Shown: in pieces, positions 8,280 to 16,755 of the stretch
How positions within the stretch are numbered: the stretch's first letter is position 1
Layout: each line of letters opens with the position of its first letter
Source: an uncultured Bacillota bacterium
GTDB taxonomy: Bacteria > Bacillota > Dethiobacteria > DTU022 > UBA8154
Direction of reading: 5' to 3'
Assembly (NCBI GenBank): GCA_937973635.1
Contig: CALJJZ010000017.1
Location: 130,064 to 194,063 of the forward strand
DNA length: 64,000 nucleotides
Translations under genes and position numbers: made by a program
The notes under the pieces: generated by a model
What the model saw: the letters and a program-made list of their open reading frames with translations, nothing else
Database searches by the model: none
Told to the model about the DNA's origin: nothing

Positions 8280-9222
8280 CAATATATTCCATCAATTGCT
8301 GTTAGTGTTTGTATTGTTGGTTATGGTTGCCTATCTCAGCAGCGCCTCTCCCTTTTTCTTTACTTGGAACAACTTTCGCAATATTTTCGACCACAGTTCC
8401 CTTTATATTATCCTGGCCCTGGGAATAACCTTTGTGATCGCTGCCGGAGGCATAGATCTTTCTGTAGGCGCAGTGGCGGCATTAAGTGGTGTCTGTATGG
8501 CCGTTGCCATGCACAGCGGGCTGAGCGTAGGCTTATCAATCCTTAGCGGCATATGCTCTGGTGCATTTATGGGCATGGCGGGCGGGACAGTCATCTTCTT
8601 ATTTAAAATTAATCCTTTTATTGTCACTCTGGGGTTTATGTCCCTTTCCCGGGGGCTGGCGTTGATCGTTACAGGAGGTATTCCCATCTATGGTTTCCCC
8701 AAATCCTTTACCTGGTGGGGGAGCGGTCATATCGGCCCGTTCAATCCTCCTATGCTTTTGGCGGCTTTTTTAATTGTGGTGGCGGCAGTAATGCTGAATT
8801 TCACCAGGTTTGGCTACTATACCCTTGCGTTGGGAGGCAATGAGGAAGCACTGCGCCGTAGCGGTGTTTCTATTTTCTTATACAAGGTTTTAGTGTACAC
8901 GCTTTGCGGTGTCACGGCGGCCATAGGAGGTTTGATTGTAACTGCCAGGCTTAATACTGCTGAACCGCTGGCCGGCTGGATGCTGGAGCTGGATACTATT
9001 GCCGCTGTTGTGCTGGGAGGGACGAGCATGAAGGGCGGCAGAGGCACCATTGTAGGTACGGTAATCGCTTGTTTCCTTTTAGGAATACTGCGCAACGGGC
9101 TGGTTATATTGAGTATTCCTTCATATTATCAACAACTCCTTATCGGTATTATTATTCTTGCCGCCGTTATTTTTGCCGAAGTAAGGGCCAGGAAAGGTCT
9201 GCTCGGCTTTAATAAAAAATAA
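8248..9222 (+). CDS. ABC transporter permease, RbsC/BPD_transp_2 family
   Basis: About 324 residues with eight or more hydrophobic spans, the inner-membrane channel of the same uptake system. Family marks are ITFVIAAGGIDLSVGAVAAL and, near the C-terminus, AAVVLGGTSMKGGRGTIVGT, typical of ribose/xylose-type permeases. ATG 8248 lies nine bases after GGAGAGG; GTG 8230 and ATG 8239 are in-frame alternatives that overlap this ribosome site. The gene is intact. The binding protein follows 16 bases later. Confidence 0.91.
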   Translation: MYRGRIWLYFSNIFHQLLLVFVLLVMVAYLSSASPFFFTWNNFRNIFDHSSLYIILALGITFVIAAGGIDLSVGAVAALSGVCMAVAMHSGLSVGLSILSGICSGAFMGMAGGTVIFLFKINPFIVTLGFMSLSRGLALIVTGGIPIYGFPKSFTWWGSGHIGPFNPPMLLAAFLIVVAAVMLNFTRFGYYTLALGGNEEALRRSGVSIFLYKVLVYTLCGVTAAIGGLIVTARLNTAEPLAGWMLELDTIAAVVLGGTSMKGGRGTIVGTVIACFLLGILRNGLVILSIPSYYQQLLIGIIILAAVIFAEVRARKGLLGFNKK

Positions 9223-9238
9223 AGGGGAGGGCAACTAC

Positions 9239-10276
9239 ATGAAAAAAAAGAAGCAAAGGGTAGCTGTTTTTTTGTTGTTGTCGATAGCAGTTTTTGCTGC
9301 TGCCTGCAGTCCTTCACCGGCACCGGCGCCTGTTGAAGAGGGGAAAAATAACCTTGTCTCCGCCGACGCGGCGCAGGAGCAAAAAGGAGCAAAAGAAGCG
9401 GGTCCTGCATATGCCATGAACCCTAAAGCCTACGCAATGGAACAGGCGCTAATGGATCAACTTATGCCTTTACCCGACTTGCACAAAGGAGAAAGGATCG
9501 GAGCTTTAATCATTACCCTGGCCAATCCTTTTTGGGTTGCCATGAAAGAGGGCTATGAACGGGCGGGAGCAGAAATGGGCGTAGAAGTAGTTGTTATGGC
9601 TGCACCTACCGAAGGTGATACCAAATCCCAGTTGGAGACGCTGGATGCCATGGTGGCAAAGGGTTATGCCGCAATTATTGCGTCTCCCATTGAACCTTTT
9701 AACCTGGTGCCGGGGGTGGTCAGGGCTAACAAGAGAGGAATTAAAGTAATTAACCTCGGCCCCCCCATTAACAAAGAGGCGCTTAAAGACGCTAGGGGCT
9801 GGCTGGACGGAAGGATAACTGTCAATTTTGAAGAACAGGGCGCATTAGCTGCAGAGTACATCGTGCAAAAATTGGGGCCTGCCGGAGGGAAAGTGGCGAT
9901 TATTCAAGGTATCCCGGGAGCAGGGCAAAGTGAGGGCCGGACTGCAGGGGCCAAAGGTGTTTTTGAAAATACAAAAAATGTAGAAATTGTTAGCATCCAG
10001 CCCGGCAACTGGGACCGCAATACAGCTTATAATCTTGCTTCCAACATCCTGCAGGCCCATCCGGACTTAAAGGGTATTTTTTGTGCTAACGATGTTATGG
10101 CCCTTGGCGTTGTGGAAGCGCTCCAAGCTGCCAATAAGAAAAATGATGTGGTCGTAGCGGGCGTTGATTTCATCGATGAAGCACGGGAATCTATCCAACG
10201 CGGCGAATTGGACGGGACTGTCGCCATGTCGCCTTTCCTCTTGTTCCCAAGGAGCGGTGCAACAAGTCGATGGTAA
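9239..10276 (+). pseudogene. Periplasmic-binding-protein-like lipoprotein, C-terminus replaced
   Basis: 345 residues. The signal peptide with lipobox (FAAACS) and a Pro-rich linker lead to a type 1 sugar-binding fold (Peripla_BP_4): GALIITLANPFWVAMKEGYE, ASPIEPFN, GGKVAIIQGIPG and IFCANDVMALGVVEAL. After GELDGTVAMSPF the protein ends in LLFPRSGATSRW, which is unlike the family. Homologues continue with a further helix and strand that close lobe 1. The replaced tail is read out of frame from DUF362-gene DNA, so a deletion has joined two genes near 10231-10250. The product is probably unstable or altered. It starts after AGGGGAGGG. Confidence 0.75.
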
Positions 10277-10709
10277 ATTTGTTATTGCTGACGAGCGATG
10301 TAACCTCTGTGGAGATTGCCTGGCCTGTTGCCCCTGGCAGGCCATCTCTGCGCGCTTTGATCTGGAGAGTTTAGGCCTCCAGGAAAGGCTTGTGGATGCT
10401 TGTGCGGCAGTATTGAGCACTAAGGGAGGCCAGGCTTTTTTCCTCAGTTTCCTCCTGGATATTACGCCGGTTTGCGATTGCCGCTCCTGGAGCCCTACTC
10501 CTATCATCGGGGATATTGGTATGCTGGCCGGGAAGGACCCCCTTGCTGTGGAGCAAACCTCAATTGACCTGGTAGAAAAGGCCATAAAGGGGTTCTACCC
10601 GGAGAAAAGGCTGGCTGATTTTACCGGAGCGGACGGTATGCACCAGCTCGCTTGTGCCGAGAAAGCGGGGTTGGGGTCTAGGCGATACGTGCTTACTTAC
10701 GTATCATAA
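10235..10709 (+). pseudogene. 3' fragment of a DUF362 ferredoxin-type protein gene
   Basis: Readable from about QGAVQQVDGKFVIADE onward, in a different frame from the preceding binding protein. It holds a 4Fe-4S motif (CNLCGDCLACCPW) and the DUF362 C-terminal signature: FFLSFLLDITPVCDC, PIIGDIGMLAGKDPLAVEQ and SIDLVEKA. The N-terminal half of DUF362, usually 200 or more residues, is missing. No ribosome site suits a start here; the open frame from 10164 is inside the upstream gene. It is therefore a fragment created by the junction at about 10240. Intact relatives are often found beside anaerobic radical and corrinoid enzymes. Confidence 0.78.
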
Positions 10710-10749
10710 ATAAGCATAAACGGTAGAGCTAACAAAATGGAGTGAGAAG

Positions 10750-11913
10750 ATGTTAGAAACGTTGCTGGAAGAATTTAGTCTGTTACGCGAGCAGGAAATG
10801 ATGGACCTTTTCCATGGCCGGGGAAAAAAGGAGCGCAAGGTTGTAGGCATTTATTGCACGTATTGCCCTAAAGAGCTAATTTTGGCTGCCGGCGCTCTAC
10901 CCGTCGGTCTCTGCGGCACCAGAGAGGAAACGATCAGCGCTGCAGAACAGGATCTGCCCCGTAACCTTTGTCCCCTGATTAAATCTTCCTACGGCTATGC
11001 TAAAACAGGAAAATGCCCGTTTTTTTATTTTTCTGATTTGATTGTAGGAGAGACAACCTGTGACGGCAAAAAAAAGATGTTCGAGATCATGAGCACTTTT
11101 AAGCCCGTCCACGTCATGCAGCTACCGCACCTGCGGGAAGCAGGCGCAGGAATTAGTTTGTGGAGAGGGGAGCTGCACCGCTTACGCGCCCGCCTGGAAA
11201 GGGAATTTAATGTAGAGATTGATGATGCAGCCATATGGGAGGCAATAGAAGTGCTTGACCGGGAAAGAGAGGTCGTAAAAGCCATATGCGACCTAAACCA
11301 GCTTGACCCTCCGCCCCTGAGCGGCCTTGACCTGTTAACTATTACCTGGTCAAAAGGTTATTGCAGCGACAAAGAAGAAGTGCTGGCACGGCTTAAAGAA
11401 ATATATGTTGCCGCGCAAAGGCCGGATGGGCAGAAAAATAAAAGAAGGAAGGGTGCTCCCCGTATTTTGCTTACAGGCTGCCCCGTGGGCATAGGGAGCG
11501 AGAAGGTAATCCGCTTGGTGGAAGAGCAAGGAGGGTATGTGGTGGCCATGGAGAACTGTACGGGCTATAAACGGCTGGAGTTGCAGGTGGACAGGAGCAT
11601 AAAAGATCCTTACGAGGCCCTGGCCCGCAAGTATTACAGCATTCCTTGCTCTTGCATGAGCCCCAATAAGTCTCGCCTTGAGCTGCTGGAACGCATGATC
11701 AGCAACTTTTCTGTTAATGCTGTCATCGATCTTACGTGGCAGGCCTGTCACACCTATAACATTGAAGCAAAAACAGTGGGAAGCATGGTGAAAAAAATGG
11801 GGTTGCCCTACCTGCACCTGGAAAGCGATTATGCAAATAGCGACGTTGGCAGCTTGCAAATACGCATCGGCGCCTTGTTGGAATTGGTTGCAGCTGTACC
11901 CAGACGGTGGTGA
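10750..11913 (+). CDS. 2-hydroxyacyl-CoA dehydratase subunit D-like protein (HgdB/double-cubane type)
   Basis: 387 residues of the HgdB/FldB/BcrB-like family, which hold [4Fe-4S] or double-cubane clusters and catalyse low-potential electron transfer. Candidate cluster ligands are Cys in YCTYCPKELILAAG, LCPLIKSSYGYAK and ETTCDGKKKMFE. The second half shows RILLTGCPVGIGSEKVIRLVEE and VDLTWQACHTYNIEAKTV-like sequence, conserved in the family. No HgdA partner and no HgdC-type ATPase activator is in the window, which favours a single-subunit double-cubane reductase over a classical dehydratase. It may donate electrons to the corrinoid system with the next gene. Start ATG 10750 follows GGAGTGAG. 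Confidence 0.85.
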   Translation: MLETLLEEFSLLREQEMMDLFHGRGKKERKVVGIYCTYCPKELILAAGALPVGLCGTREETISAAEQDLPRNLCPLIKSSYGYAKTGKCPFFYFSDLIVGETTCDGKKKMFEIMSTFKPVHVMQLPHLREAGAGISLWRGELHRLRARLEREFNVEIDDAAIWEAIEVLDREREVVKAICDLNQLDPPPLSGLDLLTITWSKGYCSDKEEVLARLKEIYVAAQRPDGQKNKRRKGAPRILLTGCPVGIGSEKVIRLVEEQGGYVVAMENCTGYKRLELQVDRSIKDPYEALARKYYSIPCSCMSPNKSRLELLERMISNFSVNAVIDLTWQACHTYNIEAKTVGSMVKKMGLPYLHLESDYANSDVGSLQIRIGALLELVAAVPRRW

Positions 11914-11935
11914 AAAGAGGTTGACAGTTAAATAT

Positions 11936-13057
11936 ATGGAAAAAGACTTTGCGATTAAAAAAGACAGCATGACCCCCCGGGAGCGCATGGCGGCTTTTTT
12001 TTCTGGCAAAAAAATTGATCGCCTGCCCTTTATTTTACACCTAGGCGAATATGCAGCGCGCCTAATTGGCGTAAGCGTAGCCTGTTACAGCCACGACCCT
12101 GAAAAAATGGCCCTTGCCCAGATCGCTGCCTTTCGGGAATACGGGCCTGATGCTGCTGGCGTGGGTCCGGGCCTTTTTGGTATTGCTGAAGCCATGGGAG
12201 CTAGGCTTAGATTTCCAGAAGAGGCTATGCCCTTTATTGAAGGGCCTGTAATTTTTGCTGAAAACGATCTTGAAAGGTTTGTTCCTGCCAATCCGCAGCG
12301 GGATGGCCGCTTACCCCTTTACCTTGAAGCCCTGCAAAGGATCAACAAGGAGATCGGAAACTGGGTGTCCGTAAGTAGCTCCGTGGGAGGCCCTTTAACT
12401 ATTGCTGCGACCCTGCGGGGGACGGAAAACCTGCTCAAAGATTTTTATTACCGCCCCGAGTGGGTCCATCGCTTGTTGCACCTCGTTACCGTAAGCGCCT
12501 TAAACTATATTGATGCCGCAGCAGCCCTGGGGTTTAAGGTTGGCATCTCAGAGCCCACTGCTTCTGGCAGTTTAATCAGCCCCTCCCATTTTCGGGAATT
12601 TGCCTTGCCGTATTTGAAATTATACTGCCAACGCATCAAAGAGCATTGCGGCAGCGGGCCCCACCTACACATTTGTGGAGATACCAGCCTTATCTGGGAT
12701 GAGATGGTGGCCACGGGAGCAAGCGTTTTGAGCCTTGACAATAAAGTTGACCTTCTTGCGGTTAAAAAAGCAATCGGCGCTAAGATAGCCATTGCCGGCA
12801 ACGTCCCCCCTGTGGATACGCTGCTGCTGGGTAGCCCCACCCAGGTTCAGGAAGGGGTAAAGCAATGTTTACAAAAAGCGTACGACAGCCCCAAAGGGTT
12901 TATTGTTTGTCCGGGTTGTGCCCTGCCTCTGAATACCCCGCCTGAAAACGTTTATGCTTTCGCGCAGGCGGTGCGCCGTTACGCCCGCTGCCCCATTGAT
13001 CCCCAGGCCCTCTCAAGCCCTGATGGCGATCCAAGGGACTTTGTCCTCGCTGAATAA
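11936..13057 (+). CDS. Uroporphyrinogen decarboxylase-family protein, MtaA/CmuA-like corrinoid methyltransferase
   Basis: About 373 residues. It begins with MTPRERMAAFFSGKKIDRLP, typical of MtaA-like zinc enzymes rather than true HemE. The zinc ligand pattern is present: His and Cys of HLHICGD and a late Cys in CPGCALPLNTPPENVYAF. Such proteins move methyl groups between corrinoid proteins and thiols or tetrahydrofolate. ATG 11936 is a likely start; TTG 11921 directly after AAAAGAGG is an alternative. It lies 22 bases after the HgdB-like gene. No corrinoid-binding protein gene is visible nearby, but the cobalamin genes are in the same window. Confidence 0.82.
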   Translation: MEKDFAIKKDSMTPRERMAAFFSGKKIDRLPFILHLGEYAARLIGVSVACYSHDPEKMALAQIAAFREYGPDAAGVGPGLFGIAEAMGARLRFPEEAMPFIEGPVIFAENDLERFVPANPQRDGRLPLYLEALQRINKEIGNWVSVSSSVGGPLTIAATLRGTENLLKDFYYRPEWVHRLLHLVTVSALNYIDAAAALGFKVGISEPTASGSLISPSHFREFALPYLKLYCQRIKEHCGSGPHLHICGDTSLIWDEMVATGASVLSLDNKVDLLAVKKAIGAKIAIAGNVPPVDTLLLGSPTQVQEGVKQCLQKAYDSPKGFIVCPGCALPLNTPPENVYAFAQAVRRYARCPIDPQALSSPDGDPRDFVLAE

Positions 13058-13059
13058 AT

Positions 13060-13252
13060 TTTATACCTCGCGGCGGTACCGTTCTGGGATCAGCTCTGCA
13101 AGGGTGGGACATTAAGCGGAGCTGCAGATAGGTCTTCCGACTCTCCCGTCTTTTGCCTACCAGCCCAATAATACGCTGGAAAGCTTCCCTCCCTGCTGCC
13201 GTCCACCGCTTCATAAAAGAGGGAGAAGAGCTCGCTATTAAACCAGTGCCGC
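13060..13252 (-). pseudogene. Remnant of a second GT-GH130 fusion gene
   Basis: Nucleotide match to two separate parts of the intact minus-strand gene at 34323-37913. Bases 13060-13109 match its last codons (34321-34369), and bases 13107-13252 match an internal part (about 35336-35489). About 970 bases between them and everything upstream of 35490 are gone. The two pieces meet at a shared GGG. Substitutions are scattered and no reading frame remains, so it is an old scar. It sits head-to-head with the intact GH130 gene, exactly as the intact fusion sits head-to-head with a GH130 scar. Confidence 0.88.
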
Positions 13253-13285
13253 TTTTTTGACAGAACGTTTTTTTGACAGAACGTT
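13253..13285. repeat. Two tandem 16-base units containing TTGACA
   Basis: The unit TTTTTTGACAGAACGT occurs twice back to back (starting 13253 and 13269). It is absent from the otherwise matching region upstream of 38093, so it arose or was kept only in this copy. Each unit contains TTGACA, but no -10 lies at the right distance from either. Confidence 0.75.
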
Positions 13286-13286
13286 C

Positions 13287-13387
13287 CCAAATTATTTTCT
13301 TTTAAGGATCTTTCTCTGATGTTATAATATGAAGGTACTAGCAGCCCAACATCGTTGACTGGTAATAAAGAGCAAAAGGTGGATTTG
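13287..13387 (+). promoter_or_regulatory. Promoter region of GH130 gene, duplicated at 37991-38092
   Basis: An extended -10, TGTTATAAT (13320-13328), lies about 60 bases before the start codon. The whole block matches 37991-38092 with only scattered differences, and the extended -10 is identical in both. The ribosome site AAAAGGTGG lies six bases before ATG 13388. Confidence 0.7.
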
Positions 13388-14323
13388 ATGTCCTACCAGC
13401 TGGTAAAACGCTACGCTAAAAACCCTATCCTGACACGGGACCATGTCCCCTATCCTGTGGCTACGGTCCACAATGCAGGAGTGGTGAAAACCAACGATCG
13501 TTATATTATGCTTTTTCGCTCCCACCGGCTAAACGGCCGCTCGATTATCGGGCTAGCGGAGAGCAGTGACGGCTTTAACTTTAAGGTGCAGCCCCGTCCT
13601 TTTATTGTGCCGGCGGAAAAGGGGCTCTTTGCCTTATATGAGGAATACGGCGTGGAAGATCCGCGCATCTGCTTCCTAGAGGGGGCTTACTGGATTACTT
13701 ACAGCGCTTACTCCCGCCATGGAGTGCGCATTGCTCTAGCCCGTACAGAGGATTTCCGCACCCTGGAGCGGGTAGCCCTAATCACGCAGGCGGATCACCG
13801 CAACGTCGTGCTCTTCCCGGAGAAATTTGGTGGCCGCTATGCCCGCTTGGACCGGCCCCATTCGGAAATATCCCCTTGGTCTATTTGGCTCTCTTACTCT
13901 CCCGACCTGGTCCACTGGGGGGATTCCCGCGTGCTGATGAAGCCCCTCCAGTACCACTGGGACGAGATGAAGATCGGCCCCGGGGCCACTCCCTTTAAAA
14001 CGCCGCAGGGGTGGCTGCATATCTTTCATGGGGTCTTCCCCACCATGGACGGTGCTATTTACCGCCTGGGTGTGGCCCTGCACGCCCTGGATGACCCTGC
14101 CGTTTTGCGGGGCGTCGCCGACGACTGGATTCTCCAGCCCGAGGATCCCTGGGAAGTGAGTGGCTACGTGCATAATGTTGTCTTTTGCTGCGGCGCGGTG
14201 CCTGAAGAGGATGGGCTGGTAAAAATCTACTGGGGTGGGGCCGATACCGTCGTCTGTGCTGGCACCGCCGCTGTTTCTGAACTGATAGATCTTTGTCTTA
14301 GTCATGGGCGGCCCCCTTTATAG
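13388..14323 (+). CDS. Glycoside hydrolase family 130 protein (beta-mannoside phosphorylase-like)
   Basis: 311 residues forming a five-bladed propeller-type GH130 domain. GH130 enzymes phosphorolyse or hydrolyse beta-mannosides. Seen: N-terminal KNPILTRDHVPYPVATVHNAG, YRSH-like FRSHRLNG, the signature GVEDPRI with the catalytic Asp, TYSAYSRHG, DHRNVVLFPEKFGG, KIGPGATPFKT, WLHIFHGV and near the end VVFCCGAV and YWGGADTVV. Start ATG 13388 follows AAAAGGTGG. It resembles the C-terminal third of the 1196-residue fusion at 34323-37913 and is a separate stand-alone GH130. Substrate is not determined by the sequence. Confidence 0.9.
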   Translation: MSYQLVKRYAKNPILTRDHVPYPVATVHNAGVVKTNDRYIMLFRSHRLNGRSIIGLAESSDGFNFKVQPRPFIVPAEKGLFALYEEYGVEDPRICFLEGAYWITYSAYSRHGVRIALARTEDFRTLERVALITQADHRNVVLFPEKFGGRYARLDRPHSEISPWSIWLSYSPDLVHWGDSRVLMKPLQYHWDEMKIGPGATPFKTPQGWLHIFHGVFPTMDGAIYRLGVALHALDDPAVLRGVADDWILQPEDPWEVSGYVHNVVFCCGAVPEEDGLVKIYWGGADTVVCAGTAAVSELIDLCLSHGRPPL

Positions 14324-14446
14324 CGGCTGGGGAAAAATCAATAGCGGAGAGTTTTGACAGTGCCGCCGCCTGCCTCTTGCCCGCTTGCTGTTTTCAGCTT
14401 TTAGCCCGCAAAAACTCTTTTCTTTTGGCGGCGATGCTGCTAAGGT

Positions 14447-14452
14447 TATAAT
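14447..14452 (+). promoter_or_regulatory. Possible -10 (TATAAT) for the PH-like gene and thrC
   Basis: A perfect TATAAT lies 56 bases before the PH-like gene; the -35 candidate TTTTGG (14423-14428, 18-base spacer) is poor. Confidence 0.4.
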
Positions 14453-14508
14453 GATTACAGGATTATAGGCAGAAGAGCCCCTTTCTTTTGCCCATAGGAG
14501 GGAAGACG

Positions 14509-14919
14509 ATGGCTGCCAGGGAGGCATTGAACCAAATTATGGATGTCCTGCCGGAAAACCTGAAGTGCTTGGTCAGGAAAGAATTGCACGAAGAAAACTA
14601 CCTGGCCGTGGTCAAAGGGATCAAGGGCGAGGCCCTGGCTGTTACGGACAAAGGCGTGCACATGGTCAAAGAAGCGGAGCGGTGCAGTTTTTTCCCTTTC
14701 AGTGCCATTGCTTCGGTAAAAATATACCGTGAACTGCGCCGCGGCAAATTTGAACTGGTCCTCAAAGGGGAAAAAAGGCGCGAGCGGGGCTTGATGATGG
14801 GTTACGAAGCAGATCCCGCGGAGCACGTGATTAACTTCCCTTTTGCCAAGATGGCTATGTTTAAAAAAGTGGGGGAAATCATCAGGGAGCGGCTGGAGAA
14901 CAGCGGGACACAGTCTTAA
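14509..14919 (+). CDS. PH-domain-like small protein of unknown function
   Basis: 136 residues. Its alternating strand pattern (LAVVKGIKGEALAVTDKGVHMVK, then SAIASVKIYRELRRGKFELVL) and a C-terminal helix resemble bacterial pleckstrin-homology-like domains. There is no signal peptide or membrane span, so it is probably cytosolic. The function is unknown. ATG 14509 lies after GGAGGGAAG; TTG 14488 upstream is inside poor context. The thrC start lies 62 bases after its stop, so the two are probably co-transcribed. No catalytic residues can be assigned. Confidence 0.6.
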   Translation: MAAREALNQIMDVLPENLKCLVRKELHEENYLAVVKGIKGEALAVTDKGVHMVKEAERCSFFPFSAIASVKIYRELRRGKFELVLKGEKRRERGLMMGYEADPAEHVINFPFAKMAMFKKVGEIIRERLENSGTQS

Positions 14920-14980
14920 TTTAAACTTTAAAAGACTTTTAAACGGCAGCAAAAAAGCGGCAGCAAAGGAGCCAGTAAAA

Positions 14981-16483
14981 ATGTTATATCTAAGCACACG
15001 GGGCAACTATGATCCCGTCAGCGCCTCCACGGCGATCTTGCTGGGCATGGTCCCTTCCGGTGGGCTCTTTGTCCCCGAAACCATTCCCCTTTTGGATACG
15101 GAGCGCCTTTTGGCCCTGCAGGGACGGGGCTACACAGAGGTGGCGCAGCAGGTGATTGCGCCTTACCTGGGAGATTACGAAGAGGAGGAGATCGCCGGCG
15201 CCCTGGCCCGTGCCTACAACCATGGCAGGTTTAGCCACCCCCTCATTGCTCCCCTCCATCGCCTGGACGACGGCCTTTACCTGCTGGAGCTGTGGCATGG
15301 CCCTACCGCAGCCTTTAAGGATATGGCCCTGCAGCTTATGCCCCATCTCCTTTCCCGGGCCCTTGCCAAAGAAAACCGGCGGGACGAGCTGGTGATCCTG
15401 GTGGCTACCTCGGGCGATACGGGTAAGGCTGCCCTGGAAGGCTTTGGCAATATTCCCGGTATCCGTGTTATTGTTTTTTACCCCTACGGGGGTGTCAGCC
15501 GGATCCAGGAGCTGCAGATGACCACTACCAGCGCCGCTAATACCGGCGTGGTGGCGGTACGGGGCAATTTTGACGACTGTCAGAGTGCAGTGAAGGCTCT
15601 TTTTGCCGACAGGGACTTAAAAGAGGAGCTAAGAAGGAAGGGCTTTAGCCTTTCTTCGGCCAACTCCATCAACTGGGGCAGGCTGTTGCCCCAGGTCGCC
15701 TACTATTTCTGGGCCTGGCTGCAGCTCCGGGAAAAAGAAGGCCCCGACGCCTGCCCCTTTAATATTGTCGTCCCTACAGGAAACTTTGGCAATATCCTGG
15801 CTGCCTGGTATGCCTGGCAGATGGGGCTGCCGGTCAAAAAGCTGCTCTGCGCCTCCAACGAAAACAAGGTGCTTACCGATTTTTTCCATTCAGGCCTTTA
15901 TGACAGCAACCGTGAATTCCGGCGCACTAGCAGCCCCTCCATGGATATCCTCATCTCCGGCAACCTGGAACGGCTCCTCTTTGCCGTGAGCGGTAATGAC
16001 GCCGGGCGGACGCGTGGCTGGATGGAGAGCCTCGGCGGCACGGGTGCCTTCCAGGTTGATGCTAAGACGCGCCGGGCCCTGGACGGGCTTATCTACGCCG
16101 GCTGGGCCGGGGAAAAGGAAACGATGGCGGCAATCCGTGAGACCTTTGCCCGGTACAACTACCTCCTGGATACCCATACGGCTGTGGCCTTAAGCGTCTA
16201 TCACCGCTATAAAGAGGCGACGGCAGACCCGGCGCCTGCCATCATCGCTGCCACTGCCAGCCCCTTTAAATTCAGCGCCAGCGTCCTGGCTGCCCTCAAA
16301 GAGGAAGACCCCCCCCAGCGCCAGGCGGACGAATTTTCCTTGCTGGAAGAACTGAGTCGCCTCAGCGGTATGCCCATCCACCCTGCCCTGCGGGATCTGC
16401 AGCATAAGCCGGTGCACCACCGTACCGTCTGCGCCAGAGCAGAGATGGGCTCCGTGCTCCTGGAGTTGCTGGAAAAACAATAA
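14981..16483 (+). CDS. thrC: Threonine synthase ThrC
   Basis: 500 residues, the long type II form. It converts O-phosphohomoserine to threonine with PLP. Seen: N-terminal YLSTRGNYDPVSASTAILLG and GGLFVPETIP, the PLP-binding Lys in WHGPTAAFKDMALQ, phosphate loop VATSGDTGKAALEGF, and later VPTGNFGNILAAWYA. Start ATG 14981 lies nine bases after AAAGGAG; an open frame from 14843 is only the overlap with the previous gene. Homoserine kinase and dehydrogenase genes are not adjacent. The gene is intact. Confidence 0.96.
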   Translation: MLYLSTRGNYDPVSASTAILLGMVPSGGLFVPETIPLLDTERLLALQGRGYTEVAQQVIAPYLGDYEEEEIAGALARAYNHGRFSHPLIAPLHRLDDGLYLLELWHGPTAAFKDMALQLMPHLLSRALAKENRRDELVILVATSGDTGKAALEGFGNIPGIRVIVFYPYGGVSRIQELQMTTTSAANTGVVAVRGNFDDCQSAVKALFADRDLKEELRRKGFSLSSANSINWGRLLPQVAYYFWAWLQLREKEGPDACPFNIVVPTGNFGNILAAWYAWQMGLPVKKLLCASNENKVLTDFFHSGLYDSNREFRRTSSPSMDILISGNLERLLFAVSGNDAGRTRGWMESLGGTGAFQVDAKTRRALDGLIYAGWAGEKETMAAIRETFARYNYLLDTHTAVALSVYHRYKEATADPAPAIIAATASPFKFSASVLAALKEEDPPQRQADEFSLLEELSRLSGMPIHPALRDLQHKPVHHRTVCARAEMGSVLLELLEKQ

Positions 16484-16755
16484 AATATAGAGATGAATAT
16501 TAATTTAAGGAAAAAATTTTTTGCAGCAGCAGGAAAAAAGTAAGACGGGGCGAATCTATATACTACTGGTAACATATTTTTAATTTTTGTGTTACATGCC
16601 CCTGGCTTTATCATCTGAAAGGCAGACCCGGTTAGGCCGGTTATTCTTTTGCTTGTTTGGTAGCACAATCTTTGTCTTTGTAATACCGGGGAAAGGTTTC
16701 TTTCTCTATGAAGCTACTCTAAAGGGCAAAATGATGCAACAAAGGAGCTGGTAAG

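Noticed and set aside
10164-10234. ATG 10164 as a start for the DUF362 gene
   Set aside because: It is inside the binding-protein gene in another frame, has no ribosome site, and its first 25 codons are unlike DUF362.
13060-13388. Small proteins on either strand in the scar region
   Set aside because: Short open frames here are fragments of the decayed fusion gene with no start signals.
14843-14980. N-terminal extension of threonine synthase
   Set aside because: The extra codons overlap the PH-like gene in another frame, while ATG 14981 has AAAGGAG and the conserved MLYLSTRG start.
16484-16755. NiCo, cobalamin or c-di-GMP riboswitch before the nickel/peptide operon
   Set aside because: None of the conserved cores is present; only a short GTAACA/TGTTAC hairpin (about 16567-16594) and AT-rich DNA are seen.
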